NCBI RefSeq assembly: GCF_020509005.1
Contig: NC_063017.1
Span: 3,038,001 to 3,102,000 of the forward strand
Origin: Fulvia fulva
Taxonomy: Eukaryota; Ascomycota; Dothideomycetes; Mycosphaerellales; Mycosphaerellaceae
DNA length: 64,000 nt
Reading direction: 5' to 3'
Shown here: positions 43,400 through 53,490 of the stretch, piece by piece
Layout: each line of letters opens with the position of its first letter
Numbering within the stretch: the first letter of the stretch is position 1
Notes under the pieces: generated by a model
What the model was told of the DNA's origin: nothing
What the model saw: only the letters and a program-made list of their open reading frames with translations
Database searches by the model: none
Position numbers and translations under genes: made by a program

Positions 43400-45970
43400 A
43401 TGGTCCGTAACGTGGCATCCATGCAGTCCCTCCGCGACGAGATGAACCACTTCACCACCGGCTCGCAGCCTGTGCCATCCCATAACACACCCGAGCCTCC
43501 ACTTCAGAGACTCGATGCTTCTGGAGCGACGATGCAGCTCTGTGGCGATGACACGTACACGAAAAGTCTCATGCAGAAAGTAGCCTCAGGCCAGGCTACG
43601 GACGAGGAAACGGCTGCATTCAACAAACATGTCAACCAGGCACGATCGCTGCCTTCGATACAGAACCTTTTGCAGCGTCCTGAGGAGGCAAGCTCTTCGG
43701 TGTCCCCGGGCTTATCGTCGGATACGTGGAGATTCCTCCAGTCTGCTGAGAGCAAAGAGATAGCCGATAAGATGATGGCGCGAACGGAACAAGGCGATGC
43801 GAGCGCTAGGTTTTGTCCAGGCCTGCCTGCAAGGCATAAGCTACCACAGAACAACGAGGCCGGCGCAGATGGGGGACCTTTACTGCTGGGCCTACCAAAA
43901 GACCTTGGTGATCGTATCAAGCAAGCGGAGGCACTCCTCAAACAAGAACACCGAGCAGGGAAATCCCAGGAAACAGAGATGAAGCGGAAGGAGTTCTACA
44001 ATATGGATCCACCAGCGCCCGGCGTCCCTGCAAGAATCAAGCTCCCGGAGAACTTCAACCCGCGCGAGCATGAGTACAACTCTCTGCCCGACTACGAGCA
44101 GCAGCTCAGAATGCTCGAAGCTCACAACAAGAAGCGGCTGGTCCAGGCGCGAGCCACTGACCCAGCTTATAACGAACACGTTCAAAGGTTCGAAGAGCAG
44201 TGTAGGCAGAAACGCTTCGATATGCACCTGCTAGATGGCGCGATACCGTTATCTGCGGACAAGTCTGCTGTGCTCGAAGAGGCATTGAGGCTTGCTGTCG
44301 AGAAAGAGCAGCGCGATACCCAACATGGTCCCTCGGAGTCAAGCTTCGAGAGCGACCCCGTCCCAGGCTACGACAAGCATGGAAGGCCGTTGGCTAATGT
44401 CGACGAATGGCTACAGCATCGCGATGAGTGCAGGACCGACGCCGAGAAGAGGCGGACTAGGAAGGCAAAGGGTCTCGCAGCTACTCACGCTGCGAATGAA
44501 GAGGCACTTCGCTTCAAGCAGGCAACGCGCGAGAATGCTGCTAAGTACACGAAGCCTTTCTGCGAATTCTTGACAGAGAATCCGACGGTGTTCCATGCTG
44601 TGGATGCCATGAAACAGCAACTGAAGCAAAAGGGGTGGACTGAGTTGTCGGAGCGGGAGTCTTGGGACATCAAGCCCGAAGGATACTACTTTATCGAGCG
44701 AAATGGTTCATCATTGATTGCTTTCGCGGTTGGTGCAAAGTACAAGCCCGGGAATGGCTCAGCCATCCTAGCGGGCCATGTCGATGCTCTCACTGCGAAG
44801 GTCAAGCCAATCTCACAAGTGCCTAACAAAGCAGGCTACCTGCAGCTCGGTGTTGCGCCTTATGCTGGCGCGCTGAACAGCACCTGGTGGGACCGCGATT
44901 TGAGCATTGGTGGCCGCGTCCATGTCCGCGATGGCGACAAGATTGTTACGAAGCTTGTCAAGCTCGACTGGCCGATCGCACGCATTCCAAGTCTTGCTCC
45001 GCACTTCGGAGCTGCCGCCGCTGGACCTTTCGACAAGGAAACGCAAATGGTACCCATCATTGGCTTGGACAGTAGCGACTCCCGTACATTCGGGACATAC
45101 GGTGATGAAGATGGTTACAGCCAGCCTCCGCTGATTGGCAGCATGGGAGGCAAGGTCGGGCACTTTGTCGAAACCCAGCCTCCGGCTCTTGTCAAGGTCA
45201 TTGGCGAAGCGCTTGGTCTCAATGCAAGCAGCTACACGGACATTGTCAACTGGGAGCTCGAGCTTTTCGATCTGCAGCCAGCTACCGTTGGTGGACTTAA
45301 CAAAGAGTTCATCTTCGCCGGTCGTATCGACGACAAGCTCTGCTCCTGGGCTGCGCTCCAGGCTCTGATTGAGAGCCAGAAGAATGACACAGCACACAGC
45401 AGCATCATCAAAGTCGTCGGCCTTTTTGACGACGAAGAGATCGGCTCCCTACTCCGGCAAGGCGCAAAGGGTAACTTCCTTCCCTCGACCATGGAGCGTG
45501 CAGTCGGCTCACTTGCAGGCCACTACCCAAATTCCGACTTGATGGGACGCACCTATGCAAACTCCTTCATGGTCTCTTCGGACGTCACTCACGCTGCCAA
45601 TCCCAACTTCCTCGGCGCATACCTCGAGAACCACGCACCACACCTGAATGTCGGGCTCGCAATCGCTGCCGACTCAAATGGGCACATGACGACCGACAGC
45701 GTCTCGACAACGATCTTGAAGCGCTGTGCGGATAAGGTTGGGGCAAAGTTGCAGGTCTTCCAAATCAGGAATGGAACTCCTTCGGGCGGCACTGTTGGAC
45801 CTATGCTAAGCTCGGCAATTGGTGTGAGGAGTATTGATGCTGGATTGGCGCAGTTGAGTATGCATTCTATAAGGGCCACGACTGGTGCGTTGGACCCGGG
45901 ACTTGGCGTCATCATGTTTGCAGGATTCTTGAATGGGTTCGAGGGGGTGGACAAAGAGTTTCAAGGCTAG
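43400..45970 (+). CDS. Aspartyl aminopeptidase, peptidase family M18, with a long N-terminal extension
   Basis: 856 residues in one exon. The M18 domain occupies about residues 375-850: GHVDA (His460, Asp462), RIDD (Asp644/645), FDDEEIGS (Glu679, Glu680), SSDVTHAANPN (Asp728), GTPSGGTVGPMLS and SMHSIR (His822). These are the two-zinc ligands and catalytic residues of the family that removes N-terminal Asp/Glu (yeast Ape4, human DNPEP; vacuolar Ape1 is related). The usual length is about 470-510, so the first 370 residues are extra. They are charged and largely helical, with two copies of a G(L/V)PAR.KLP.N motif (about residues 144 and 211). No signal peptide is seen, so it is probably cytosolic or vacuolar by autophagy. 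The ATG at 43,400 follows ACGTA; a start inside the extension cannot be excluded. Confidence 0.9.
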   Translation: MVRNVASMQSLRDEMNHFTTGSQPVPSHNTPEPPLQRLDASGATMQLCGDDTYTKSLMQKVASGQATDEETAAFNKHVNQARSLPSIQNLLQRPEEASSSVSPGLSSDTWRFLQSAESKEIADKMMARTEQGDASARFCPGLPARHKLPQNNEAGADGGPLLLGLPKDLGDRIKQAEALLKQEHRAGKSQETEMKRKEFYNMDPPAPGVPARIKLPENFNPREHEYNSLPDYEQQLRMLEAHNKKRLVQARATDPAYNEHVQRFEEQCRQKRFDMHLLDGAIPLSADKSAVLEEALRLAVEKEQRDTQHGPSESSFESDPVPGYDKHGRPLANVDEWLQHRDECRTDAEKRRTRKAKGLAATHAANEEALRFKQATRENAAKYTKPFCEFLTENPTVFHAVDAMKQQLKQKGWTELSERESWDIKPEGYYFIERNGSSLIAFAVGAKYKPGNGSAILAGHVDALTAKVKPISQVPNKAGYLQLGVAPYAGALNSTWWDRDLSIGGRVHVRDGDKIVTKLVKLDWPIARIPSLAPHFGAAAAGPFDKETQMVPIIGLDSSDSRTFGTYGDEDGYSQPPLIGSMGGKVGHFVETQPPALVKVIGEALGLNASSYTDIVNWELELFDLQPATVGGLNKEFIFAGRIDDKLCSWAALQALIESQKNDTAHSSIIKVVGLFDDEEIGSLLRQGAKGNFLPSTMERAVGSLAGHYPNSDLMGRTYANSFMVSSDVTHAANPNFLGAYLENHAPHLNVGLAIAADSNGHMTTDSVSTTILKRCADKVGAKLQVFQIRNGTPSGGTVGPMLSSAIGVRSIDAGLAQLSMHSIRATTGALDPGLGVIMFAGFLNGFEGVDKEFQG

Positions 45971-47010
45971 ATGGCGTGTATGTATGAAGCTGCCCGATCT
46001 CTGGGGAGAGCTACGATGAATGCAAGAGCAATGACTAACGAGGTCTCGAGACTCCTGCAAAGGATGCGATAGCAACTGCTGCTGTCGTAAGAGCACCTGC
46101 CACGGCGTGCTTGCCTACCACCACGCCGCTTCTTAAATTCTGGGTGCCTGCCTCACTTCAGAATAGCCGCGATGTCTGACGTGTTCTTTATTCCTCCTGC
46201 CTGCTGCTACACACACCACCCCATTGCAACGAGAGGTCGTCGAAACATCGCCATATCTCCACCGCTATCGTTGCCACCAACATTGTCACGATCATCGCTG
46301 TCCTCTGTCAACAGACCTCAAACATGTGCACGATCATCTTACTGCCATTCATCATTCTCACAATTTTCCTCCCGCTGTGGTACGGACTGATCGTGAGCTC
46401 TATTCACTTGCGCCATGCAGTCGGAGCTTCAGCTTACCGTGTGCAGATACCTTTGGGCCGTCGCCTGCTCAGTAACCGGGTACATATTCCGGGCCAGGTG
46501 GGCGTTGGATCTGGTAAGCATTTGCCCTTACCGAGATCGATGCTTTCGCTGAGTGTGGTAATGCAGTGAGCACCACGGCAGGGCACGTACATATGGAGAG
46601 GTGGAACATGACCGGGAATGTGAGCGAGAGTGTGAATATTGTTGGGAATAATGCAACGGATGGCGAGAGCGAGAGCCGGTGGATGTGGGCCGGACAAGGG
46701 AGGATAATCGCCCTCACGACTTCTGCTTCGATGCCGACTGAGAGTGAGGCCTGAGGACATCTCTGGGAGGGTGGACCTAGTATCTGATCACGCCTACCAA
46801 GGTCAACAATGCTGCACCTACGAGGACTTCCACAAGCGCACACCAACAATGAAAAACCGCAGCAGCCTGGATCGACACCACATGCACCAAACAGATTACA
46901 TTACTCAAACAGCTCATCATCATGGGTATAATTTTGTGTCACTAGACCGACCTCCACCCCACCTCATCGCGTCTCACAGCCCCACTACTGCTCACCCTCT
47001 TTCCTCACCA
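45971..47010. other. Convergent intergenic region
   Basis: About 1 kb between the 3' ends of the M18 gene (plus strand) and the transporter gene (minus strand). Several frames of 70-190 codons overlap on both strands, but none has a domain, intron pattern or codon use that I can defend. It probably holds both 3' UTRs. Confidence 0.45.
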
Positions 47011-48120
47011 TCAAACAGCATCCCCATCAACCATTGCATCATCATCCCTCTTCTTCCTCCCAAACCTCGCCAGGTTCAAGCTCCTATTCCCCTCCTTCCT
47101 CGTCTCCGCCCCAGTATCACCGGTCAAATCCGTCAATCCCGGTATGACAGTGGAAAGATCACCAAGCGGGACCGGGATCGGGAAGTCAACAGTTGGCAGA
47201 ATCAAGCCGGCGAAGAGGTACCAGCCGAAGCAGCAGGCGCAGAAGAGGAGGGCACCGGCGGTCTGGTGGTGTTAGCGGGGTTGTGGAAGCTGGACAGAGG
47301 AGAGTGACTTACCAGTTGACAGTTGTGTGCTCTTTCGCTGTGACCATTCGCCAGCTCGTAGAAGATCCCCGCAATGCAACCGCAGGCTGGGGTGATGCAG
47401 GTGAAGAGTAGGACGAAGAGGACGTTTGCGCGGAAGGTGCAGACGTAGAACCAGAACATTACGATCGTGAAGGCGACCCAGTAGTGACCTGTCGATTGAT
47501 CTTAGATTAGTGATACTTGTCGGGGCCTGGGGTGATACAAGGACATACCATAATCGGCTGCATATATTGGGGACGAAAGGCCAGCAGCTGGGTTCTTGAT
47601 GGGGTCGTCGGAGAAGGATGCGTAGGTCGCGAACCAGGGTACGAGTTGAGCGCCATACGCGGCGTAGAAGCTGCCTGTATTCACGCTATCAGCTGTGCGT
47701 GTAGAGTGAGGAGAAAAGTGATCCCTTACCGAAGGACATAAAGACCAGGAACGGGAAGGTGTTGCCCAACAAGAGCTCGAGAAAAGCCGCAGTCCACATC
47801 AATACACCACCGTAAACGATGACATCGGCACTGTCAAGCACAGCACACTCAGCTCAAAACTACCTCCCGAGCACTCTGCAGACTTACTTATTCGCACTCC
47901 CATACCCATTACTCTGCCTCCAATCCATCAACTGCATAGTAACAGGCATCAGACTCATCTCAAACCCAATGATCCCCAACGGTGTCGGGTTTCCCAAGAT
48001 CTTCTGCAACGGATGCTTCAACGGCGGGCCCACAATCTTAGGCTGCAGATATAGTCTTTCGAACAGATCGGACGAAATTGTCACGCTGCCGGTTCCGGAG
48101 GTCTTGATCTGTTTGAGCAT
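47011..48120 (-). CDS. GPR1/FUN34/YaaH family acetate/ammonia transporter (five exons)
   Basis: Exons (minus strand): 48,120-47,888, 47,830-47,730, 47,674-47,549, 47,488-47,313 and 47,262-47,011. The introns of 50-60 nt have GTAAGT, GTAAGG, GTATGT and GTAAGT donors and CAG acceptors, and all keep the frame. The protein has the family start HPLQKILGNPTPLGIIGFEM and six membrane segments, including VYGGVLMWTAAFLELLLGN, GSFYAAYGAQLVPWF, HYWVAFTIVMFWFYVC and ALLFCACCFGWYLFAGL, and ends in a charged tail. Members move acetate or are linked to ammonium export at the plasma membrane. An in-frame ATG lies farther upstream at 48,213, but its fourth codon is TAG (48,202-48,204), so I start at 48,120. 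The lost N-terminus is normally variable, and the transporter may still work. Confidence 0.82.
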
Positions 48121-48213
48121 ATTCTCCGGATCACCTTCGTCGAACTGGTGAGATCTGCCAGTGACCTCGGCATCGAAGTCGCGGGCAATGCTATCGCCGG
48201 GCTAGGAATCCAT

Positions 48214-48374
48214 CTTCGTGGGAGATCAAGCTGGGCCGGAGGCTTCGCCTTCTCGAGAGATTCGCTGTAGTCGACGTATTGCTTTGCCGAGGGCGCCTTA
48301 GGTGACCACATGCCTTTCTGATCCTTCTGTGCAGCCTCCTCGGCAGCAAGTAGCTCATCATACAAGGGATACCT
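48214..48374 (-). pseudogene. Fragment of an SND1 (Tudor-SN) gene
   Basis: One minus-strand frame of about 50 codons reads YDELLAAEEAAQKDQKGMWS and then KQYVDYSESLEKAK. This is very close to the linker and SNase repeat of the multidomain nuclease SND1/Tudor-SN. It begins directly after a CACAG splice acceptor (near 48,375) and stops being similar just before the ATG of the transporter. The rest of the gene (normally about 880-900 residues) is absent from the window, so this is an isolated scrap, in a different frame from the transporter. Confidence 0.6.
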
Positions 48375-49101
48375 GTGAGACTGGCTGATGGTTTACTGAT
48401 CAGTGCGACGACTCTGAGTAAGAGGTGTCAGCCAAGGACGCAACGATGAACAGTCAGATGGCGCTGTCGAGAGGAACAAGTGAGATTCGGTTCGCGAAAG
48501 GTGATATGACATGAAGCTAGAGCTTCAACATTGGCATTGGAAAATGTGCGGAGAATCCATGCTGTTGTCAGGTGAGGTGACGCTAGTTCTAGAGCTGTCC
48601 TGGTACATAAGTCTCCTCTAATGCGATGATGCGGAGGTGCCAGGGGATGGACGCAATCCGTAGGAGTCCGTCAGCAGTGATCGGACGGATTCGGTGGCAT
48701 TTGGCCAGGGTCGTGGTTTGTTGGATCAGGTCATTGGAATATGATGGCTGAAAATATCAATGACAGTGATTGGCAATGCATCGTGGCGATGCTGGCAAAG
48801 TGAGAGTAGGATGTCGTTTCAATCTATAGCGACCTATCCGCTGTAACAGTACAATGTTCTGGTGAGCATGCAGAACACTTACAGACTGCGAGCGGAAGAG
48901 GTGAAGTGCACAGAGAAGACTGGAGAACCCCAGCACATGCAGGTAACTCGGAAGTGGCCGGACGTGAAGAGGGTCGTCACAGAAGGAAGGTGTAGCATTC
49001 TGAGCTTTATGTCCCGTACGTCCTCCTGTTACGCGGAAAGGTGTGCGGTAGGACTTTGGGCGAGTCATAGAGGTCTTGTCTTTAGATCCATCGCGCGATC
49101 T
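48375..49101. other. Intergenic DNA, nothing supported
   Basis: Short overlapping frames only. This should contain the promoter of the transporter gene and the 3' end of the small minus-strand gene at 49,102. Confidence 0.4.
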
Positions 49102-49362
49102 TCACCTCTGGCCAACCCTCTTCTTCCGTCCCAGAACTTCTTCTACCAACCCATCGAGTTCTCGAACTTCTGCGTCTCTACGTCCGCCCGAAGGCTCCAG
49201 CTTTTGATGAAGCAGATCATACAATCGCTGAGCTTCCTCGCTAAGAGTAGCAGTCTGTGCGATCAACCTCCTACATCGTTCGTGAAGAAGCTCGAGAAAT
49301 TGAAGTTCATGGTCCAGTAATGGTGCTAGTGGGAATTCTAGAGAGTGAGGGTGGTTTGACAT
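49102..49362 (-). CDS. Small coiled-coil protein, unknown function
   Basis: 86 residues: a short Pro-containing start (MSNHPHSLEFPLAPLLDHE), then a nearly continuous amphipathic helix with Leu/Ile heptads (LLHERCRRLIAQTATLSEE and on) ending in a basic KKR tail. No signal peptide, Cys motif or membrane segment. It looks like the small helical subunits of complexes such as BLOC-1 or kinetochore assemblies, but I cannot assign it. The frame is short, so the gene call rests on the coherent helix and the ATG context. Confidence 0.5.
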   Translation of the reverse strand: MSNHPHSLEFPLAPLLDHELQFLELLHERCRRLIAQTATLSEEAQRLYDLLHQKLEPSGGRRDAEVRELDGLVEEVLGRKKRVGQR

Positions 49363-49431
49363 CTTGATGAATGCTGAAGCGAGGTAGATTACGAGGTGGT
49401 AAAAGTCGTTGGAAGAGCAGAAGGAAGTAGA

Positions 49432-50124
49432 CTAGCTGTCGCGATCTTGACGGACTTGTTGCACGCTGCCATCAGGAAAGATCAGCTTGGGTACTCTGCT
49501 TTCCTTGAACAATTTCGCAAACGCTTCGAGCTCGGCAAAGATCTCGTCGTTGACGTGGCGTTGCTCAGGCACATCGGTGTAGACAGATCGCACTGGTGGC
49601 TCCTTGTGTTTGTGCTCTCCAGCGTCCTTCAAGACTTCCTGCAGAACCCCATCGATCGGAAGAACAAACGATCGGACCAGCTTCTGATCAAGACCATCTG
49701 TCGATTGTGCTGCACTGGGCGCATCGCTAGGTTGCCCTTCCTCGTCAGTGGCTGGCCTCGCAGCACTCTGAATGCGTTGCTGGAGGTCGCGATATGCTTT
49801 CTCGAGAGCTCGACTCCGCTGGTGGACGTCTTGAATGCAGTCAAGCATTTTGTCCATCACAGCCTCAAGTGCATGTAGGCGGAAGTAAATTTGCTCGTTA
49901 AAGCGTGATTGCGACCGCATGTGCTCATCCAGCGTATCTTGGTTCACTTCCAGCAAGTGGTGGCTCCTGTTCGTTGCATTGAATGGAGTGCTGTTGCTGG
50001 ATGGGTTCGGAAACTCTGTCCCCGCGACTTTGATATGATCCGGCATGTCTCGCCGCCTGCTGGTGGTATTACTATCAGGATGGTACTTGATGCGATTCCG
50101 ATGCTCGTTGTAGTGGGCGTTCAT
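49432..50124 (-). CDS. Hypothetical coiled-coil protein
   Basis: The open frame runs from 50,250 but overlaps the 3' end of the upstream gene (stop at 50,216). I start at an internal Met at 50,124 (MNAHYNEHRNR); Met at 50,046 (MPDHIKVAG) is also possible. The product is about 204-230 residues. It has a polar, Asn/Ser-rich N-terminus, a central coiled coil (residues about 70-130, ...NEQIYFRLHALEAVMDKM...RALEKAYRDLQQRI), an acidic linker, and a C-terminal helical part ending EELEAFAKLFKESRVPKL-like and LIFPDGSVQQV. No catalytic motif is seen. It resembles uncharacterised fungal proteins; no function can be given. Confidence 0.6.
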   Translation of the reverse strand: MNAHYNEHRNRIKYHPDSNTTSRRRDMPDHIKVAGTEFPNPSSNSTPFNATNRSHHLLEVNQDTLDEHMRSQSRFNEQIYFRLHALEAVMDKMLDCIQDVHQRSRALEKAYRDLQQRIQSAARPATDEEGQPSDAPSAAQSTDGLDQKLVRSFVLPIDGVLQEVLKDAGEHKHKEPPVRSVYTDVPEQRHVNDEIFAELEAFAKLFKESRVPKLIFPDGSVQQVRQDRDS

Positions 50125-50215
50125 GGCTGCAGGCGAGTGCACACACTCACTGAGGTTGCGTTTGCACATTCGTTTCACCACCACTATTGAAGACTGCGAG
50201 CGAGTCGATCGTGGC

Positions 50216-52330
50216 TCAATCATGCGATCCGACATCGTTTTCGCCAGCAACCTTCACCAGCTCGTTGTGGCATGCCTCGATCGCCGCTCTAGCTGCTGCC
50301 CATTCGGCCTTGTCCTCCGTGCGGACGATCACTCTGCCGCTGTCGTTGACTGTCCTCTTGAGTCTGCTCTCGAGATCTGCGAGCACTCTCCTGGCGTCTT
50401 CCCTGGCTGACTCGGTGAATGCTTCTCTATCGTTCGTCCACTTCTTTTGCAGTCTTCGCAGTGCCCATACAAGTCCGAGCGCTGCGATCGCGCCTGCTTC
50501 GTATAGTGCCACGCCACCAGATGCTACCCACAGCCATCCAGCAAGAGCCCCTGATCCACCGATCGTGCTCAGAGAAGCAAGCATGAGAGCTTGTGCCTTG
50601 CGATGCATAGATGGCACGAGGCGATGCAGCATTTGCTGTCGTGAAAGATGGATCGTTTGCGGCCAAGGTGGGTCAAACATTGCGTTCAAACCACTCTGCT
50701 CCTCAACCCGCGCCAACATGGGTGGCAGCTGCATCAGCTCTGCTACTGTTTCGACCTTGCCGGAGGGCAGCTCCCCAGATTGCACTGCTTTGTACTCGCC
50801 GATCTCGTTCTTCATGGCCTTGTCGAGAAGGCCAGTCTCTGCCGCAGGATCTGATGCGGACTCCCGTTTCAGCTCTTCCACTGTCGCAAGTCCTGCCTCC
50901 ACGATTCTTCCACTGAGGAAGGCAAGATTCTGCTCTGCTTCCACGAGCCAGCCACGGCGCAACACATCACTAGCAGAGATGGAAACTTCGTCGATCCGCC
51001 AGAAGAGGCGCCACCATGTTGTCCGGCGCCAAGTGGGCGATAGTAGAGCCGACGCCAGGTTCATCTGCAGGTCTCTATGAGCTTCTTCTGACCATGAGCT
51101 GATGGCGGCCTGGATGGATAGTCGCTTCGGCTTTGGTACAGCGAGCGCCGCTGATGCAGTCTCGGCCGATACCTCCGCGCTCGAGACTACTCTATGCGCA
51201 CGCGAGAGGATCGATTCGAGCATGTCCGCCAGAGCCGGCTTCATACGAGGCTCAGTTGTGTCTGATGGATGCGAAATCCAGTTTGATACGCTCTGTACGC
51301 GACTTGCCTGCCATTGCTGACTGTAGATGGCGCCATTTGCATTGCTACTTCGAAAGAGGGCCAGCGCCTGTTCCGCAAGCTCGATGTCGGTAGCGCCCGC
51401 CTCCTGCATTTCACCTAGTCCGCGCAGAGGCAGACTCAGCGCAGCATTGATGAGGCGGCCGTCCACCAGCGAAGTCGGCAGCTTTCCGAACTCTACAGCA
51501 CCGCTGACGCCCTCAGCTAGTATCAACGCCTGATGCACTGGATACCGGACGAAGCCAACTCTACTTCCTGCTCCCGGGATCGTGACCGGTGGGACGAGTA
51601 TGCTCTCTTCCAGCTCTTTGGCGCCTTCTGCTGCATCAGAAGATACGTAGCCGCTCGCATTCAGCCCCGAAACCAAGATTTCGGCGTTCCACCGCTTGAG
51701 TCTGGGACTCGGTATCCTCATCTCTTTCACCACGGGCGAGCCGCCAAGCACTCCAGCTCCATCATCTGCCTCGCCATACTTCAGCAGAATGCCCTTGCCC
51801 TCATCTTCGTGCAGCAGTCCCCTCTCCCATTCTGCCTCGTCGCCAAGCTCGTCGGCCAGCAATGCTCTTGCTAGCTTTCTTGCCGCACGTGTCCCTTTTG
51901 CTCCCAGACCCAGGAAGGCAATGCGAATGATCGGGTCCTTGCTTTCGAGGCTTCTCAGGGCGAGTTGTAGTCGGGCAAGGTCGACATAGCTGCTGGCTTT
52001 GTCCTGCAGAAGAAGAAGCTGCTGGTGCAGCTCGCGGAATGCAATCGGTACTGTCGATGGGGCATTGACAGCTGTTCGTGACGCGAGACCGTTGTCGTTG
52101 CTGGCGAATCGATGCGGCACTCCGGAACCCGTGTGCTTTGCTTGCCTTGGGCGTGTGTCATGTGCTTGCAGTGGGTTGATGTGACGCGTTGCGAAGCTTC
52201 GTGCGGTGTTTCTCCCAGTGTCGTTCGTGCGCGTTCGTGTGGTCCGCTGGGAGGCGCAAGAGGGACAGACATACGGCTCAGCGTGGAGCACTCTCAGGCT
52301 GCGACTGCGCAAGCCCGTTCGAGGAGGCAT
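50216..52330 (-). CDS. MMC1-like mitochondrial protein
   Basis: About 704 residues from the ATG at 52,330 (MPPRTGLRSRSLRVLH), which gives a basic, hydroxylated N-terminus suited to mitochondrial import; the frame is open farther upstream but those residues look non-coding. The body is helical with GLGAKGTRAARKLARALLADE near residue 145 and a C-terminal domain with two membrane-compatible segments (ALMLASLSTIGGSGALAGWL and VALYEAGAIAALGLVWAL) followed by a charged coiled coil ending ECHNELVKVAGE-like. This layout matches the fungal Mmc1 C-terminal D1-D2 family, which maintains mitochondrial shape and cristae. Assignment is from memory of the family layout, so moderate confidence. Confidence 0.68.
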   Translation of the reverse strand: MPPRTGLRSRSLRVLHAEPYVCPSCASQRTTRTRTNDTGRNTARSFATRHINPLQAHDTRPRQAKHTGSGVPHRFASNDNGLASRTAVNAPSTVPIAFRELHQQLLLLQDKASSYVDLARLQLALRSLESKDPIIRIAFLGLGAKGTRAARKLARALLADELGDEAEWERGLLHEDEGKGILLKYGEADDGAGVLGGSPVVKEMRIPSPRLKRWNAEILVSGLNASGYVSSDAAEGAKELEESILVPPVTIPGAGSRVGFVRYPVHQALILAEGVSGAVEFGKLPTSLVDGRLINAALSLPLRGLGEMQEAGATDIELAEQALALFRSSNANGAIYSQQWQASRVQSVSNWISHPSDTTEPRMKPALADMLESILSRAHRVVSSAEVSAETASAALAVPKPKRLSIQAAISSWSEEAHRDLQMNLASALLSPTWRRTTWWRLFWRIDEVSISASDVLRRGWLVEAEQNLAFLSGRIVEAGLATVEELKRESASDPAAETGLLDKAMKNEIGEYKAVQSGELPSGKVETVAELMQLPPMLARVEEQSGLNAMFDPPWPQTIHLSRQQMLHRLVPSMHRKAQALMLASLSTIGGSGALAGWLWVASGGVALYEAGAIAALGLVWALRRLQKKWTNDREAFTESAREDARRVLADLESRLKRTVNDSGRVIVRTEDKAEWAAARAAIEACHNELVKVAGENDVGSHD

Positions 52331-52659
52331 TGAGAGCTGAAGAATGTAGAGTATCGACACAGAGCAACGAGAGCAGGAACCGTACATGTAGATAGCACAA
52401 GCTTGCCGAAGTCCGCTTGACGCTCGGCGCGTTCCTCCTTCAACCTCGTTCCTTCTGTCACTCTTAGACACCATATCATCCAGACGAAACCACATGTGAC
52501 GCCCTTCAACCGCATATCATAACAATGGCCAAGCCATCAGATATCCTCAATCGGCCTTGCCGCCCGCAAGACTCCTGCCTACTCTTCACCCGCCTCGGTC
52601 CAAAATCTGGCCGATGAATTCTTGCTCACGGACACTATCCATTCGTTGCAGAATCAGAC

Positions 52660-53490
52660 ATGACTCAAAGATTCGCGATCCTTATCAGCTTCAAAGGCGA
52701 GCCTATGAGCAGAGAGATGACTGCCCTCGGAGACGCGCTGGCAAAGCTCCACTGGACCGTTCATGATATCATGCTGGGCGAAGACGAAGACGACACCAGG
52801 CCAGACGAGGGTGTACTCGACTTTACGCAGCAGCTTTGGGAGAAGTCCAGTCCTTGGTTATTGTGAAAGGGACGGAGAGTAAAGGCGAGAAGCTTCTGAT
52901 CTTCTACGCTGGTTATGGCTTTTCTATTCCAGAAGATTCAGCCTTCGGAACCTGGCACACGTTAGTATTGCCGTCTTCGACCTTCGAAGTGCCAGTGCTA
53001 ACGAATGGTTCACAAGAGACCCACTGAAGGCATGTTGCGAAAACCACATTGCTCACGCCAATCCCAAGGTTCTGTTCGAGTGGCTGGTCACCGCCACCGA
53101 ATACGATATCTTGTTTTTGCTAAACTGCCCGTTCGACGTCGGTGAGACCAGCCTCGATTTGATCCCAAGATTACAGCAGCGCGATGCGACTGGTGCCAGA
53201 ACTGTGCAGTACATCATTCCAAAGGAAAGATAATCTCTGCATGATGGAGAAGGGGCTTGCAAGTACCAGACTTGCGAAAGGAAGCACGATTTGCTACAAA
53301 TCCCTAATTTGCGGGACCACGCCATCACGGGCTTGACAGGTTCCTTCAATAACGCTCACCCCACTACAAGGTGCTTTACCGCTGATGATCAGGCAGCTTC
53401 TGTGAGTATACATGGTAGTAGTTTCCAGGAGCGTCCATGGAAGGCCATCAATCCTGGTGGTCAGGACTTTGTCTTGTGGGACCAAAAATG
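52660..53490 (+). pseudogene. Decayed caspase-like (peptidase C14) gene
   Basis: It opens MTQRFAILISFKGEPMS, runs to DFTQQLWEKS at about 52,850, then needs a frame change to read SLVIVKGTESKGEKLLIFYAGYGF. That block corresponds to the LLIFYYAGHG strand of caspase-like domains, but the catalytic His is Tyr (TAT, one C-to-T step from CAT). Farther on, EYDILFLLNCPFDVGE (about 53,098) corresponds to the catalytic Cys strand (usually LLDCC). Another stop at 53,231 precedes QIPNLRDHAITGLTGSF. Fungal genes of this kind are often in heterokaryon-incompatibility or NLR-like proteins; this copy looks dead. Confidence 0.5.

Noticed and set aside
46744..47307. 187-codon plus-strand frame
   Set aside because: It overlaps the last exon of the transporter gene antisense and has low-complexity Pro/His composition, so it is a shadow.
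50169..50250. Start of the hypothetical protein at 50,250, overlapping the MMC1-like gene
   Set aside because: The overlap with the end of another gene on the same strand and the lack of protein-like composition favour an internal Met.
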